Source: Pseudomonas orientalis (GTDB lineage Bacteria; Pseudomonadota; Gammaproteobacteria; Pseudomonadales; Pseudomonadaceae). From it: 64,000 nt of DNA. Under the pieces are notes generated by a model. The model was not told the DNA's origin, searched no databases, and saw only the letters and a program-made list of their open reading frames with translations. Made by a program: the position numbers and the translations under genes. Of the stretch, positions 38,331 to 46,177 are shown piece after piece; within the stretch, counting starts at the first letter, position 1, and each line of letters begins with the position of its first letter. The stretch is from the NCBI RefSeq assembly GCF_002934065.1, contig NZ_CP018049.1, positions 2,106,501-2,170,500 on the forward strand. The letters are read 5' to 3'.

Positions 38331-39977
38331 TCAGATTGCGTGAACCAGTTCTCTCTGCGGGGCGAGGCTCCTTGTGTTCGGTGAGAGGATCAACTGCGCG
38401 GCCTTCTCGGCGATCATCAGCGTCGGGGAGCAGGTGTTGCCCGAGGTAATGCGCGGCATGATCGAGGCGTCGGCGATACGCAGGCCCGGCACGCCATGCA
38501 CGCGCAGTTGTGCGTCGACCACGGCGTCGTTGTCATCGCCCATGCGGCAGGTGCCCACCGGATGGAAGATGGTCGTGCCGATGCGCGCCGCGGCTTCATG
38601 CAATTGTTCTTCGGTTTGCAGCGCGTCACCGGGCAGGTATTCCACCGGCTTGAACCGGCTCAGGGCCGGCGCTGCCACGATTCGCCGGGTCAGGCGAATG
38701 GCGTCGGCGGCCACGCGCAGGTCTTCGGGGTGGCTGAGGTAGTTGGGCTGGATCAGCGGTGCGTCCGCCGGGTTGGCCGAGCGAATATCGATGCGCCCGC
38801 GGCTGTGTGGGCGCAGGTCGCAGACCGAGGCGGTAAAGGCCGGAAACGCGTGCAGCGGTTCGCCAAAGCGCTCCAGGGACAACGGCTGCACATGGTATTG
38901 AAGGTTGGCCGAGGTCTGCTCCGGGCCGGAGCGGGCAAATGCGCCAAGCTGGCTGGGCGCCATCGACAGCGGCCCGCTGCGGTCATACAGGTAGCGCAGG
39001 CCCATGCCCATCTTGCCCCATACGGTACCGGCGATCTGGTTCAGGGTGCGGGCGTTTTCCAGCTTGTAGATCAGACGCAGTTGCAGATGGTCCTGCAGGT
39101 TGCCACCGACGCCCGGCAGTTCATGCACCACGTCGATACCCAGCGGCTTGAGCACATGCGCAGGGCCAATGCCTGAGCGTTGCAGGATGCCTGGCGAGCC
39201 GACCGCACCGGCGCACAGCACGATTTCCCGGCAGGCTTTCCAGCTCAGTTGCTGGCCATGGCGGCGCCCGATCACCTGAGACGCGCGGCCGTTTTCCAGC
39301 ACCACGCGGTCGACCTCCACCTCGGTCAATACGGTCAGGTTGGGGCGTTGGCGGACCGGTTTGAGAAACGCCTTGGCCGCGTTCCAGCGCACCCCGGCCT
39401 TCTGGTTGACCTGGAAATAACCGCAACCTTCGTTATCGCCCTGATTGAAATCGCTGATATTGGCGATGCCGCTCTGCTCGGCTGCGTCGCGAAACGCATC
39501 GAGGATGGGCCAATGCAGGCGCTGCTGCTCGACGCGCCATTCGCCGCCGTCGCTGTGGAACGGCGAATCGCCAGCGAAATGGTTTTCGCTGTGCTTGAAC
39601 AGCGGCAAGACATCATTCCAGGCCCAGCCCGGGTTGCCTTGCGCCGCCCAGCCGTCATAGTCCCGGGCCTGGCCGCGCATATAGATCATGCCGTTGATGG
39701 ACGAGCAACCGCCCAGTACCTTGCCGCGCGGGTAGCTCAGGGCGCGACCTTGCAGGCCGGCCTGGGCCTGGGTCTTGAAGCACCAGTCGGTGCGCGGGTT
39801 GCCGATGCAGAACAGGTAGCCGACCGGAATATGAATCCAGGCGTAGTTATCGCGACCACCGGCTTCCAGCAGCAGGACGCGATGGGCCGGATTGGCGGAC
39901 AGACGATTGGCCAGCAAGCAGCCGGCGGGGCCGGCACCGACGATCACATAATCGTATTCAGCAGTTGCAGTGGGCAT
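38331..39977 (-). CDS. GMC-family FAD-dependent oxidoreductase
   Basis: 548 residues. ADP-binding motif YDYVIVGAGPAGCLLANRLSANP with VLLLEAGG; GMC signatures SYPRGKVLGGCSSINGMIYMRGQARDYDGWA and CAGAVGSPGILQRSGIGP; the C-terminal His/Asn region HPVGTCRMGDDNDAVVD and NTCSPTLMIAEKAA. The family oxidises alcohols (choline, polyethylene glycol, long-chain or aromatic alcohols) to aldehydes. Together with the downstream MHS transporter and the divergent LysR, it forms a small uptake-and-oxidation locus; the substrate is not decided by the sequence. The SD is weak. Confidence 0.93.
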   Translation of the reverse strand: MPTATAEYDYVIVGAGPAGCLLANRLSANPAHRVLLLEAGGRDNYAWIHIPVGYLFCIGNPRTDWCFKTQAQAGLQGRALSYPRGKVLGGCSSINGMIYMRGQARDYDGWAAQGNPGWAWNDVLPLFKHSENHFAGDSPFHSDGGEWRVEQQRLHWPILDAFRDAAEQSGIANISDFNQGDNEGCGYFQVNQKAGVRWNAAKAFLKPVRQRPNLTVLTEVEVDRVVLENGRASQVIGRRHGQQLSWKACREIVLCAGAVGSPGILQRSGIGPAHVLKPLGIDVVHELPGVGGNLQDHLQLRLIYKLENARTLNQIAGTVWGKMGMGLRYLYDRSGPLSMAPSQLGAFARSGPEQTSANLQYHVQPLSLERFGEPLHAFPAFTASVCDLRPHSRGRIDIRSANPADAPLIQPNYLSHPEDLRVAADAIRLTRRIVAAPALSRFKPVEYLPGDALQTEEQLHEAAARIGTTIFHPVGTCRMGDDNDAVVDAQLRVHGVPGLRIADASIMPRITSGNTCSPTLMIAEKAAQLILSPNTRSLAPQRELVHAI

Positions 39978-40106
39978 CTGGGGTCTCGCTTGTTTTTCTT
40001 ATTGGCTCCATCCTAGTTGTTAGTTTTCGTCTTAAAAATGTTAGTTTTTGCCCAGCTGCTGTGCGTTTTTAAACAGCGCTGCCCACTCGTGCGCAACGGA
40101 GGCGAT

Positions 40107-40997
40107 ATGTTCGACTGGAATGACCTGCGGTTTTTTCTCGAATTGCAGCGCAGCGGCCGCTTGCTCACCGCCGCGCAACGTTTGAAGACCACGCACGCCA
40201 CGGTGGCGCGGCATATCGAGGCCATCGAAAAAAGCCTCGGTACGGCGCTGTTCGTGCAGCACGCCCAGGGTTACGAGCTGACGCCGTCCGGCGAAGCCCT
40301 GCTCAAACATGCCGAAGCCATGGAAAACGTGGCGCTGCTGGCTGAAGACGAACTGACCCACTCGGCGGCGCCCCTGGGCAAGATTCGTCTCGGTGTGGCA
40401 GAGGGCTTGGGGGTAATGTTCCTCGCCGGGCGCATGGGCGGGCTGTTTGAACGTTACCCTGGCCTGGAAGTGGAACTGGTCGCGGTGCCGCGCTTTGTCA
40501 GCATCCTCAACCGCGAAGCGGAAATCAGCATTCACCTGGAACGCCCCAGTGTCGATCAACTGGTCACCCGCAAACTCACCGATTATCGCCTGGCGCTGTA
40601 CGCCAGTCGCGCATATCTTGCGCGTCATGCGCCGATTGAAAAGCGCGAAGACCTCGCGGCCCATGCCTGGATCGATTACGTCGACGACCTGCTGTTCAGC
40701 CAGGAACTGAAATTCCTCAGCAGTTTTTGTCGCAGTCCCAAGGTGGTCTTCCACAGCACCAGCGTGATTGCCCAGCACCAGGCCGCGCGATCCGGTTTGG
40801 GGATCGCGGTATTGCCCTGTTTCATGGCGGCGGGCGATGCGCAGTTGGTGCCGTTGTTGCCGGGGGAGAGTATCCAGCGCAGTTATTGGATCAGTTCGCG
40901 GCGGGAGTTGCACAAGTCGGTGCGGTTGCGGGTGTTGTGGGATTATGTGGTGGAGTTGTGCGCGCGGGAGCAGAGCCTGCTGTTGGGCGAAAGCTGA
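40107..40997 (+). CDS. LysR-family regulator, likely of the GMC/MHS operon
   Basis: 296 residues; ATG 40107 preceded by GGAGG (the frame stays open 30 codons upstream, without a site). HTH: FDWNDLRFFLELQRSGRLLTAAQRLKTTHATVARHIEAIEKSLG, with the WNDLRFFL start typical of the AaeR/PerR-like group. Effector domain from ~90 with AEGLGVMFLAGRMGGLFERYPGLEVEL. It is divergent from the GMC oxidoreductase gene across 129 bases. GTTAGTTTTCGTCTTAAAAATGTTAGTTTTT in that gap shows a repeated TTAGTTTT, a possible operator. Confidence 0.9.
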   Translation: MFDWNDLRFFLELQRSGRLLTAAQRLKTTHATVARHIEAIEKSLGTALFVQHAQGYELTPSGEALLKHAEAMENVALLAEDELTHSAAPLGKIRLGVAEGLGVMFLAGRMGGLFERYPGLEVELVAVPRFVSILNREAEISIHLERPSVDQLVTRKLTDYRLALYASRAYLARHAPIEKREDLAAHAWIDYVDDLLFSQELKFLSSFCRSPKVVFHSTSVIAQHQAARSGLGIAVLPCFMAAGDAQLVPLLPGESIQRSYWISSRRELHKSVRLRVLWDYVVELCAREQSLLLGES

Positions 40998-41018
40998 CTG
41001 ACGAAACCGAATCAAAAC

Positions 41019-41107
41019 TGTGGGAGGGGGCTTGCCCCCGATAGCGGTGGTTCAGCCACAGCTGCATTGACTGATACAAAGCTATCGGGGGCAAGCCCCC
41101 TCCCACA
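41019..41107. repeat. REPIN of the TGTGGGAGGGGGCTTGCCCCC family
   Basis: The outer arms match at both ends (TGTGGGAGGGGGCTTGCCCC ... GGGGCAAGCCCCCTCCCACA), with inner GATAGCGG / GCTATC arms. It lies between the convergent LysR and DUF3857 genes. Confidence 0.92.
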
Positions 41108-41125
41108 TTTGATCTGTGTCTGATT

Positions 41126-42985
41126 TCAGAGCTTCACTACCTGATGCACCTGCTCGGCACAGGCGCGTGCTTCATCAATCATCTTGCCGAACGCATCGCT
41201 GGCCACTTCATCATGGGTCAACCAGCGTTTTTTCTGGCTGAGGCGATAGTGATAGCGCAGCGTGCCATCCTCCAGATTCCCCTCCAGGTCCAGGTCGTAC
41301 CACGGCGAGCGCACCCGGCAGCCGGGGAGGGCTTTTTCCATCTGCGCGCCGCTCAGGGTGTAGCGGTAGTCATAGGTTTCAGGGTTGCCCAGATACAGGT
41401 CGGCCTGTTGTCCCTGGCGGCGGTAATTGATGTAACCCTCCCAGCGATCTTTTAGCGAAGGGTCGGTGTAGACGTAATCGTCGTCCAGCTTTTCCAGGGC
41501 GCGTTGGTCGTTCATTTGCGCGTTGACACTGTAGCCGTCGCGCACCCCAAATGTGGTGGGTTGGCGGGTGATCCGGCAGTCACTGATGTCGTTGCCAAAG
41601 TTCGCGCAGATGTTCTGGTCGGTCGCGGTGCTGCCTTGCTGACGGTCGGCGACGCTCAGTTGCATCAACGGCAGGCGGCTGAAGGTAAGGGTGGCCTCGA
41701 CTGCGCCATCGCCTTGCTTGCCGAACTGCACGTGTTTGTCCAGACGCACCGCGACTTCGGGGCGTTCCAGCGGTATCTGTTCTTCGCGCACCTGGCCCTG
41801 GGCATCGTTGACCAGTACCCAGCGATCCTGGATGTCGGGCATGGTCTGGCCAGGCGCGAATACCGGATTGGTCGGATCGAGCCACCACACCTGGCCGCTT
41901 ACTTTGGCACGCACGATGGCGTGGTTCGGCGCCTGGGTGCCCGGGATCAGCAAGGCGTCCACCGCATCGCCGCGGCTGACCCATGCCGTCTCTGCCTTGA
42001 TGCCGGCTGCCTTGAGCATTGCCGTCAGCAGGATCGCCAGGTCCTTGCAGTCGCCATAACCATGTTCCTCGATTTCCGCCAGGTTGAACGGCACATAGCC
42101 GCGCTCGGTGGCGCGCCAGTCGCCCAGGTAGCGGTAGTGATCGTTGATGTGCTGCATCAGCGCGGCGACTTGTTCCGCCGGGGCCAGCTTGCCAGCAGCG
42201 GCCACGGCGGCAGCGGCGTGTGCCGGCAGGTTGGCGCCGAGGATCTGGTTGTAGCGCTGGGCCAAATCGCCGAAATAGGCCTGGCGCTCCAGGGCGCTGC
42301 CCAGTTCCAGGCGCGGGGTGCGCAGCAATGCCGCATCGGACGACTCATTGATGTAGTTGAGGTACACCGGTTGTTTTTGCACCACGTCCAGCGTCTTGCC
42401 GTTGGCCGAAGGCGTCACTTTGAAATCATCGAACAGCTCACTGCGCCACTGGATCGGTACCTCGGCGGTGAAGCGTGCCTTGAAGCGGTCACGACGGGCC
42501 GCGCTGACGCCTAACTTGAGCACGTAGTGAAACTGGGACATCAACGGCTTGGCGGCATAGTGCTCGCGCACGGTGTAACGAATATGCGTGCCCACGCGCA
42601 GGTTGGGGAAAGCCAAAGAGGTTTGCCGGTCACGGCTGAAACCCTGGTCCGGGTTGGGCGCTGTGCGTGTGTCGATTTGCGAGGCGGCGAGGGCGACCGG
42701 TTTGGCGCCAGGCTGGGTGGTTTGCGCACTGATCACTTCAAACCGGTCGCCTTCGGAATAATTGAAGTCGATGCGCGAGAGCATGTCGCGGCCGTTGGGT
42801 GCAAGGATCGTGTAGTGGTAGGTGGTGGTGCAGTCGGTACTGGCGTCGCGATTGAAGTGGCAGTGCACTTCGGTGTCGCTGGCCAGTGGGGCTTCGGCAA
42901 TAGGTTGGAGGGCCGCGCAGGCTGCATGGGAGAGCAGCCACAGGCTGATGGCAATCAAGGGGCGGTGAAACGAAAAACGGTACAT
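41126..42985 (-). CDS. periplasmic DUF3857/transglutaminase-like protein
   Basis: 619 residues; ATG 42985 with GAGG 6 nt upstream (the frame extends 27 codons to a further ATG without support). Signal peptide MYRFSFHRPLIAISLWLLSHAACAA, cleavage before LQPIAEAP. A DUF3857 beta domain (~30-240; YHYTILAPNGRDMLSRIDFNY) precedes a transglutaminase-like core with EEHGYGDCKDLAILLTAMLKAAGIKAETAWV (catalytic Cys), then NHAIVRAKVSGQVWWLDPTNPVF (His and Asp). Proteins of this layout are common in bacterial envelopes and their substrate is unknown. Monocistronic, flanked by a REPIN. Confidence 0.92.
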   Translation of the reverse strand: MYRFSFHRPLIAISLWLLSHAACAALQPIAEAPLASDTEVHCHFNRDASTDCTTTYHYTILAPNGRDMLSRIDFNYSEGDRFEVISAQTTQPGAKPVALAASQIDTRTAPNPDQGFSRDRQTSLAFPNLRVGTHIRYTVREHYAAKPLMSQFHYVLKLGVSAARRDRFKARFTAEVPIQWRSELFDDFKVTPSANGKTLDVVQKQPVYLNYINESSDAALLRTPRLELGSALERQAYFGDLAQRYNQILGANLPAHAAAAVAAAGKLAPAEQVAALMQHINDHYRYLGDWRATERGYVPFNLAEIEEHGYGDCKDLAILLTAMLKAAGIKAETAWVSRGDAVDALLIPGTQAPNHAIVRAKVSGQVWWLDPTNPVFAPGQTMPDIQDRWVLVNDAQGQVREEQIPLERPEVAVRLDKHVQFGKQGDGAVEATLTFSRLPLMQLSVADRQQGSTATDQNICANFGNDISDCRITRQPTTFGVRDGYSVNAQMNDQRALEKLDDDYVYTDPSLKDRWEGYINYRRQGQQADLYLGNPETYDYRYTLSGAQMEKALPGCRVRSPWYDLDLEGNLEDGTLRYHYRLSQKKRWLTHDEVASDAFGKMIDEARACAEQVHQVVKL

Positions 42986-43164
42986 GGGCGCCTCGGGTGA
43001 CACATTGAAACAACTACCCGACGGGTAGTGAGAAGGCGCCGGATGATAATCGCTCTCAACGGCCAAGGCCAGGATTGTTCGACAATTTTTTCGCCTGAAA
43101 GGCCCGTTCTAGAGCCTTTCCTTGATGTGTGTCAGGCCTTTCGTATTTCGCCCGTGGTCGTTGG

Positions 43165-44511
43165 CTAAAGGAACCAGCGATATTCCCGCGCATGAATCTC
43201 CTGCTGGAACGCCAGGTGATCCTGGCGCTTGTTCTCGCAATACACATCGACAAATTCCGCGCCCAGCTTGTCGCGCACAATCTGCTGATGTTGCATGGCG
43301 CGCACGGCGTCGAGCATTTCCACCGGGAAATCGGTACCGCTGCTGCGGTCTTCATTCAGCGGTGCGATAGGTTCCTGCCTGGCTTCGAGGCCATGCTCCA
43401 AACCGGCGAGGATCGCCGCCAGCACCAGGTAGGGGTTGGCGTCGGCGCTGGCCAGGCGATGCTCGATACGCAGGTTGCGCGGGTCCGACTCGGGGATGCG
43501 CACGCACGCATCCCGGTCTTCGAAACCCCAGCTGGCGCGGGTGGCGGCGTTGACCGTACCGCCGAGCCGGCGCAAAGCGTTGTGGTTGGGCGCGAAGATC
43601 GGCATGCAATGGGGCAGCAACCCCAGGCAACCGGCCACGGCGTGGCGTAGCGGTTGCTGCTGGTGCGCCGCCAGCAGGTTGTTGCCCGCACCGTCATACA
43701 GGCTGACGTGCACATGCATGCCGCTGCCGGGAAACTGCAGGTAAGGCTTGGCCATGAAGCTGGCACGATAGCCGTGCTTGAGCGCCACGCCGCGCGTGCT
43801 GCGGCAGAACAGGGCGGCCCAGTCGGCGGCGCGCAGGCCGTCGTCGCAATGGCCGAAATTGATTTCGAACTGTCCCGGGCCGATTTCGGCGGTGATCACC
43901 GTGATATCGATGCCCTGGGCCGTGGCGGTTTGCGCCATGTCGTCCAGCACGTCGCCAAAGCGCGACAGCCGGTCGATATGCAGGGTGGGCTGGTCGTCGG
44001 CATCGTCGCTCAGCGGGTCGCGGGGGAATTGCGGCAGGCCGTTGTCGAGCTTTTTGTCGAACAGGTAGAACTCCAGCTCAAACGCCACGACCGGATGGAT
44101 GCCTTTGAGATGCAGGCGCTCCAGTACCTTGGCCAATACTTCGCGGGGTTCGAATTCGATCGGCGCTTCGGTACCGTCGGAAGTGATCAGCATCTGCCCC
44201 AGCGGCTGCGACTCCCAGCTCACCGGCTTAAGCGTGCCCGGCACCAGGCGCCGATTGGCGTCCGGGTCACCGTCGTTGAAGCAGTAGTCGCCAATCTTGA
44301 ACAACCCGCCCTGGGCCCCCAGCAATACGGCGTTCTGCGGCAGCTTCAAGGGGCTGCCGGCGGCGACTTTCTCGAGCATGTCCACCGGGTAGCGCTTGCC
44401 GTAGAAATGCCCCGCAATGTCCAGGGCGATCAGGTCGACGTAGCGCACGTCGGGGTGATTCTGGCGGAAGGTCCGTACTTCGGCCAGCAAGGTTGCAGAG
44501 GGGCTTTTCAC
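43165..44511 (-). CDS. glutamine synthetase-family ligase (gamma-glutamylpolyamine type)
   Basis: 448 residues from a GTG at 44511: AGGAG lies 8 nt upstream of it. The frame opens further at a GTG inside the regulator gene, which lacks a site. The GS catalytic fold is complete: FELEFYLFDKK (metal Glu), ITAEIGPGQFEINFGHCDDGLRAADW, MAKPYLQFPGSGMHVHVSLYDGAG (ATP/metal His), NHNALRRLGG and WGFEDRDACVRIPESDPRNLRIEHRLASADANPYL. The lack of an adenylylation tyrosine loop and the neighbouring XRE-cupin gene fit the PuuA/GlnA-like enzymes that gamma-glutamylate amines or polyamines. It starts 12 bases after the regulator stop; operon. Confidence 0.9.
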   Translation of the reverse strand: MKSPSATLLAEVRTFRQNHPDVRYVDLIALDIAGHFYGKRYPVDMLEKVAAGSPLKLPQNAVLLGAQGGLFKIGDYCFNDGDPDANRRLVPGTLKPVSWESQPLGQMLITSDGTEAPIEFEPREVLAKVLERLHLKGIHPVVAFELEFYLFDKKLDNGLPQFPRDPLSDDADDQPTLHIDRLSRFGDVLDDMAQTATAQGIDITVITAEIGPGQFEINFGHCDDGLRAADWAALFCRSTRGVALKHGYRASFMAKPYLQFPGSGMHVHVSLYDGAGNNLLAAHQQQPLRHAVAGCLGLLPHCMPIFAPNHNALRRLGGTVNAATRASWGFEDRDACVRIPESDPRNLRIEHRLASADANPYLVLAAILAGLEHGLEARQEPIAPLNEDRSSGTDFPVEMLDAVRAMQHQQIVRDKLGAEFVDVYCENKRQDHLAFQQEIHAREYRWFL

Positions 44512-44522
44512 GGGTGCAGCTC

Positions 44523-45104
44523 CTAGTTGTAAACCCACAGCACGCGGGCGGGCAGGTCGGTCAGGTTGGCGTAGCGGCAGTGGGCGAAGCTGGCGAGATG
44601 GAAGCTGTCGCCCGGACCGAGGGTGACCGCATCGGCTTCACCTTCAACCCATAGGGTCAGCTCACCCTCCAGCACGAAACCGGCCTGTTCGGCGCGGTCG
44701 CTCATGATTTGCTCACCACTGTTGGCACCGGGTGCCAGCAGGCTGTCGAGCATCGAAAATGCGCCGTTCATGCTGGGCGAGACGAGGATGTCGGTGATGC
44801 CATTGGCGTAGTACACCGTGCGCCGTTCGTTGGGCCGCGTGACCCAGTCCACCGCCTTGGGTTTGGGGAGGCTGTAGAAATAGGTAGTGGGTACGTCGAG
44901 GGCGTGGCTGATGGCGGTCAGGTCGGCTACGGTTGGGCGCGACAGGCCGCGCTCGACCTGGGACAGAAAACCCACCGATCGCTTAATTTTTTGCGCAAGC
45001 TGGGCAAGGGTGAGCTTCTTGTGCTTGCGCAGGTCGTGGATCAAGGCGGCGAGGGTGGCGAGTTCGTCTTGGGGTGTCATGAAATTCAGTTCGAGTAATT
45101 TCAT
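44523..45104 (-). CDS. XRE-family regulator with cupin sensor
   Basis: 193 residues if started at 45104 (185 from the ATG at 45080); neither has a Shine-Dalgarno. HTH: IHDLRKHKKLTLAQLAQKIKRSVGFLSQVERGLSRPTVADLTAIS. The cupin domain ends the protein (GFVLEGELTLWVEGEADAVTLGPGDSFHL). This SutR/PuuR-like pattern commonly regulates the adjacent ligase operon and responds to a polyamine or amino compound. It is cotranscribed with the glutamine-synthetase-like gene. The putative operator overlaps both start codons, so autoregulation is likely. A -10-like TAATTT with TTGCCC 17 bases before it would give a very short or no leader. Confidence 0.88.
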   Translation of the reverse strand: MKLLELNFMTPQDELATLAALIHDLRKHKKLTLAQLAQKIKRSVGFLSQVERGLSRPTVADLTAISHALDVPTTYFYSLPKPKAVDWVTRPNERRTVYYANGITDILVSPSMNGAFSMLDSLLAPGANSGEQIMSDRAEQAGFVLEGELTLWVEGEADAVTLGPGDSFHLASFAHCRYANLTDLPARVLWVYN

Positions 45105-45130
45105 GAAAAATTACAGGATTAATTTCATAG
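45077..45130. promoter_or_regulatory. operator with three copies of TCATGAAATT
   Basis: TCATGAAATT (45077-45086) and its exact reverse complement AATTTCATGA (45097-45106) form a 10-bp dyad with a 10-base spacer. A third, slightly shorter copy, AATTTCATA, lies at 45121-45129. Each arm contains one candidate start codon of the XRE-cupin gene. Such spaced palindromes are typical of XRE repressor sites. Confidence 0.65.
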
Positions 45131-45151
45131 GGGCAATGGGCGTGGAGGTTT

Positions 45152-45180
45152 GCAGGAGGGAGCGCGCTCCCTCGCCACAG
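45152..45180. repeat. single REP-like palindrome
   Basis: GCAGGAGGGAGCGCGCTCCCTCGCCACAG, a compact palindrome (GGGAGC/GCTCCC) of the (CTGTGGC)GAGGGAGC REP type. It lies between the divergent XRE-cupin and RcnB-like genes. Confidence 0.7.
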
Positions 45181-45263
45181 GGTCGATGGGTGTTTTGAGC
45201 TGAATGATTGCGCACCGCCGCGGTCGGATTCTGGGTACGTCCCCCTGAATTGAAGGAGCACCC

Positions 45264-45572
45264 ATGAAGTCCAAATCCCTAGTTGCCTGTGTTCTCGTTG
45301 CCGCAAGCCTGTCCACCGCCAGTTTCGTGGTGCAGGCCGGTGATACTCCCCAGGAAACCGTGCAGCCTTCGAACATCAATGCCCGTGACTTGAAAGAAGG
45401 CGACCGCGCTCCGGACATGTTGATGCGCGAGGAGTCAGCGGTTAAAGACTGGAAAAAACGCGGCCTCAAGCAGCCCGAAGATGAGAGTCAATGGGCGCGT
45501 GTAGGCGACAAGTACGTCCTGCTCAAGACCACCAACGGCACCATCCTTGAGATTACCCCCGTCAAGAAATAA
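45264..45572 (+). CDS. RcnB-family periplasmic protein
   Basis: 102 residues, AAGGAG before the ATG. Signal peptide MKSKSLVACVLVAASLSTASFVVQA, cleavage before GDTP. The RcnB-type domain follows: LKEGDRAPDMLMREESAVKDWKKRGLKQPEDESQWARVGDKYVLLKTTNGTILEI. RcnB of E. coli is a periplasmic nickel/cobalt homeostasis factor; many members in pseudomonads have no proven metal role. Monocistronic. No metal-responsive operator is evident upstream. Confidence 0.85.
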   Translation: MKSKSLVACVLVAASLSTASFVVQAGDTPQETVQPSNINARDLKEGDRAPDMLMREESAVKDWKKRGLKQPEDESQWARVGDKYVLLKTTNGTILEITPVKK

Positions 45573-45802
45573 TCCTGCCGGGCCACCTGCTCGTGCCCTC
45601 TTTACTTGCGTCAGGGTAACCGGCCGCAATGGTCGCGTTACCTTCAAGGAAAGAGAGCACGATGCCTGGCGCAATTAGAAACTATCCCGCACGGTGAATC
45701 ACTTGTTGTCCGCCACTTTGCCCTCGACATCAGGCAGGTCGGCTTCCGCTCGGTTTGAGCCCGGCGTTTGTGGCTTTATTGTCGGCGCAGGGGTGTTCTA
45801 TT
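45573..45802. other. intergenic stretch with a possible small decayed ORF tail
   Basis: About 230 bases. On the minus strand, frame ending TGA at 45700-45702, a protein-like tail (PGSNRAEADLPDVEGKVADNK) appears without a start codon; an overlapping frame (PNKIEHPCADNKATNAGLK) covers the upstream half, as if a frameshift had joined them. Function unknown; it may be a decayed small gene. No terminator was recognised for the RcnB-like gene. Confidence 0.35.
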
Positions 45803-46075
45803 TTATTGGGGCGAAGCTGAAGGCAAGTCATCCAGCGTGAGTTTGCCGACCGTATTGCTCTGCAGTTCGTAGCGCAATTCATCGACCATCTTCGCCACTT
45901 CCTCGGGGGTCTGCAGACGGTTGGCGCTGATGCCGGTGACCACCAGGTCGACCCGGCCGGTTTCGGCGTCGAATACCTTGAGGGTCAAAGACGCATCCCG
46001 GCACAGGGTGAATTCGCAGGTCAGCGGCGACAGGCCTTCTTCGATGCAATTTCGCAGTTGAGAGAGGGTAAACAT
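45803..46075 (-). CDS. DUF1652 family protein
   Basis: 90 residues from ATG 46075 (AAGGAACCTGC upstream; 12 further codons open to 46111). Matches the Pseudomonas DUF1652 pattern: an N-terminal helix (FTLSQLRNCIEEGLSPLTCEFTL), then SLTLKVFDAETGRVDLVVTGI and a C-terminal acidic helix (EEVAKMVDELRYELQS). Small, cytoplasmic, function unknown. Monocistronic between the RcnB-like gene and the PAS-LuxR regulator, and on the same strand as the latter. Confidence 0.85.
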   Translation of the reverse strand: MFTLSQLRNCIEEGLSPLTCEFTLCRDASLTLKVFDAETGRVDLVVTGISANRLQTPEEVAKMVDELRYELQSNTVGKLTLDDLPSASPQ

Positions 46076-46177
46076 GCAGGTTCCTTCAAGGCACACATAC
46101 GATGCCTTCAAGGTTATTGCTTGCCCCGCTGCCTAATAAGGCGAATTCGCACTAGCCGTACTAGTGCATTTGCACTC

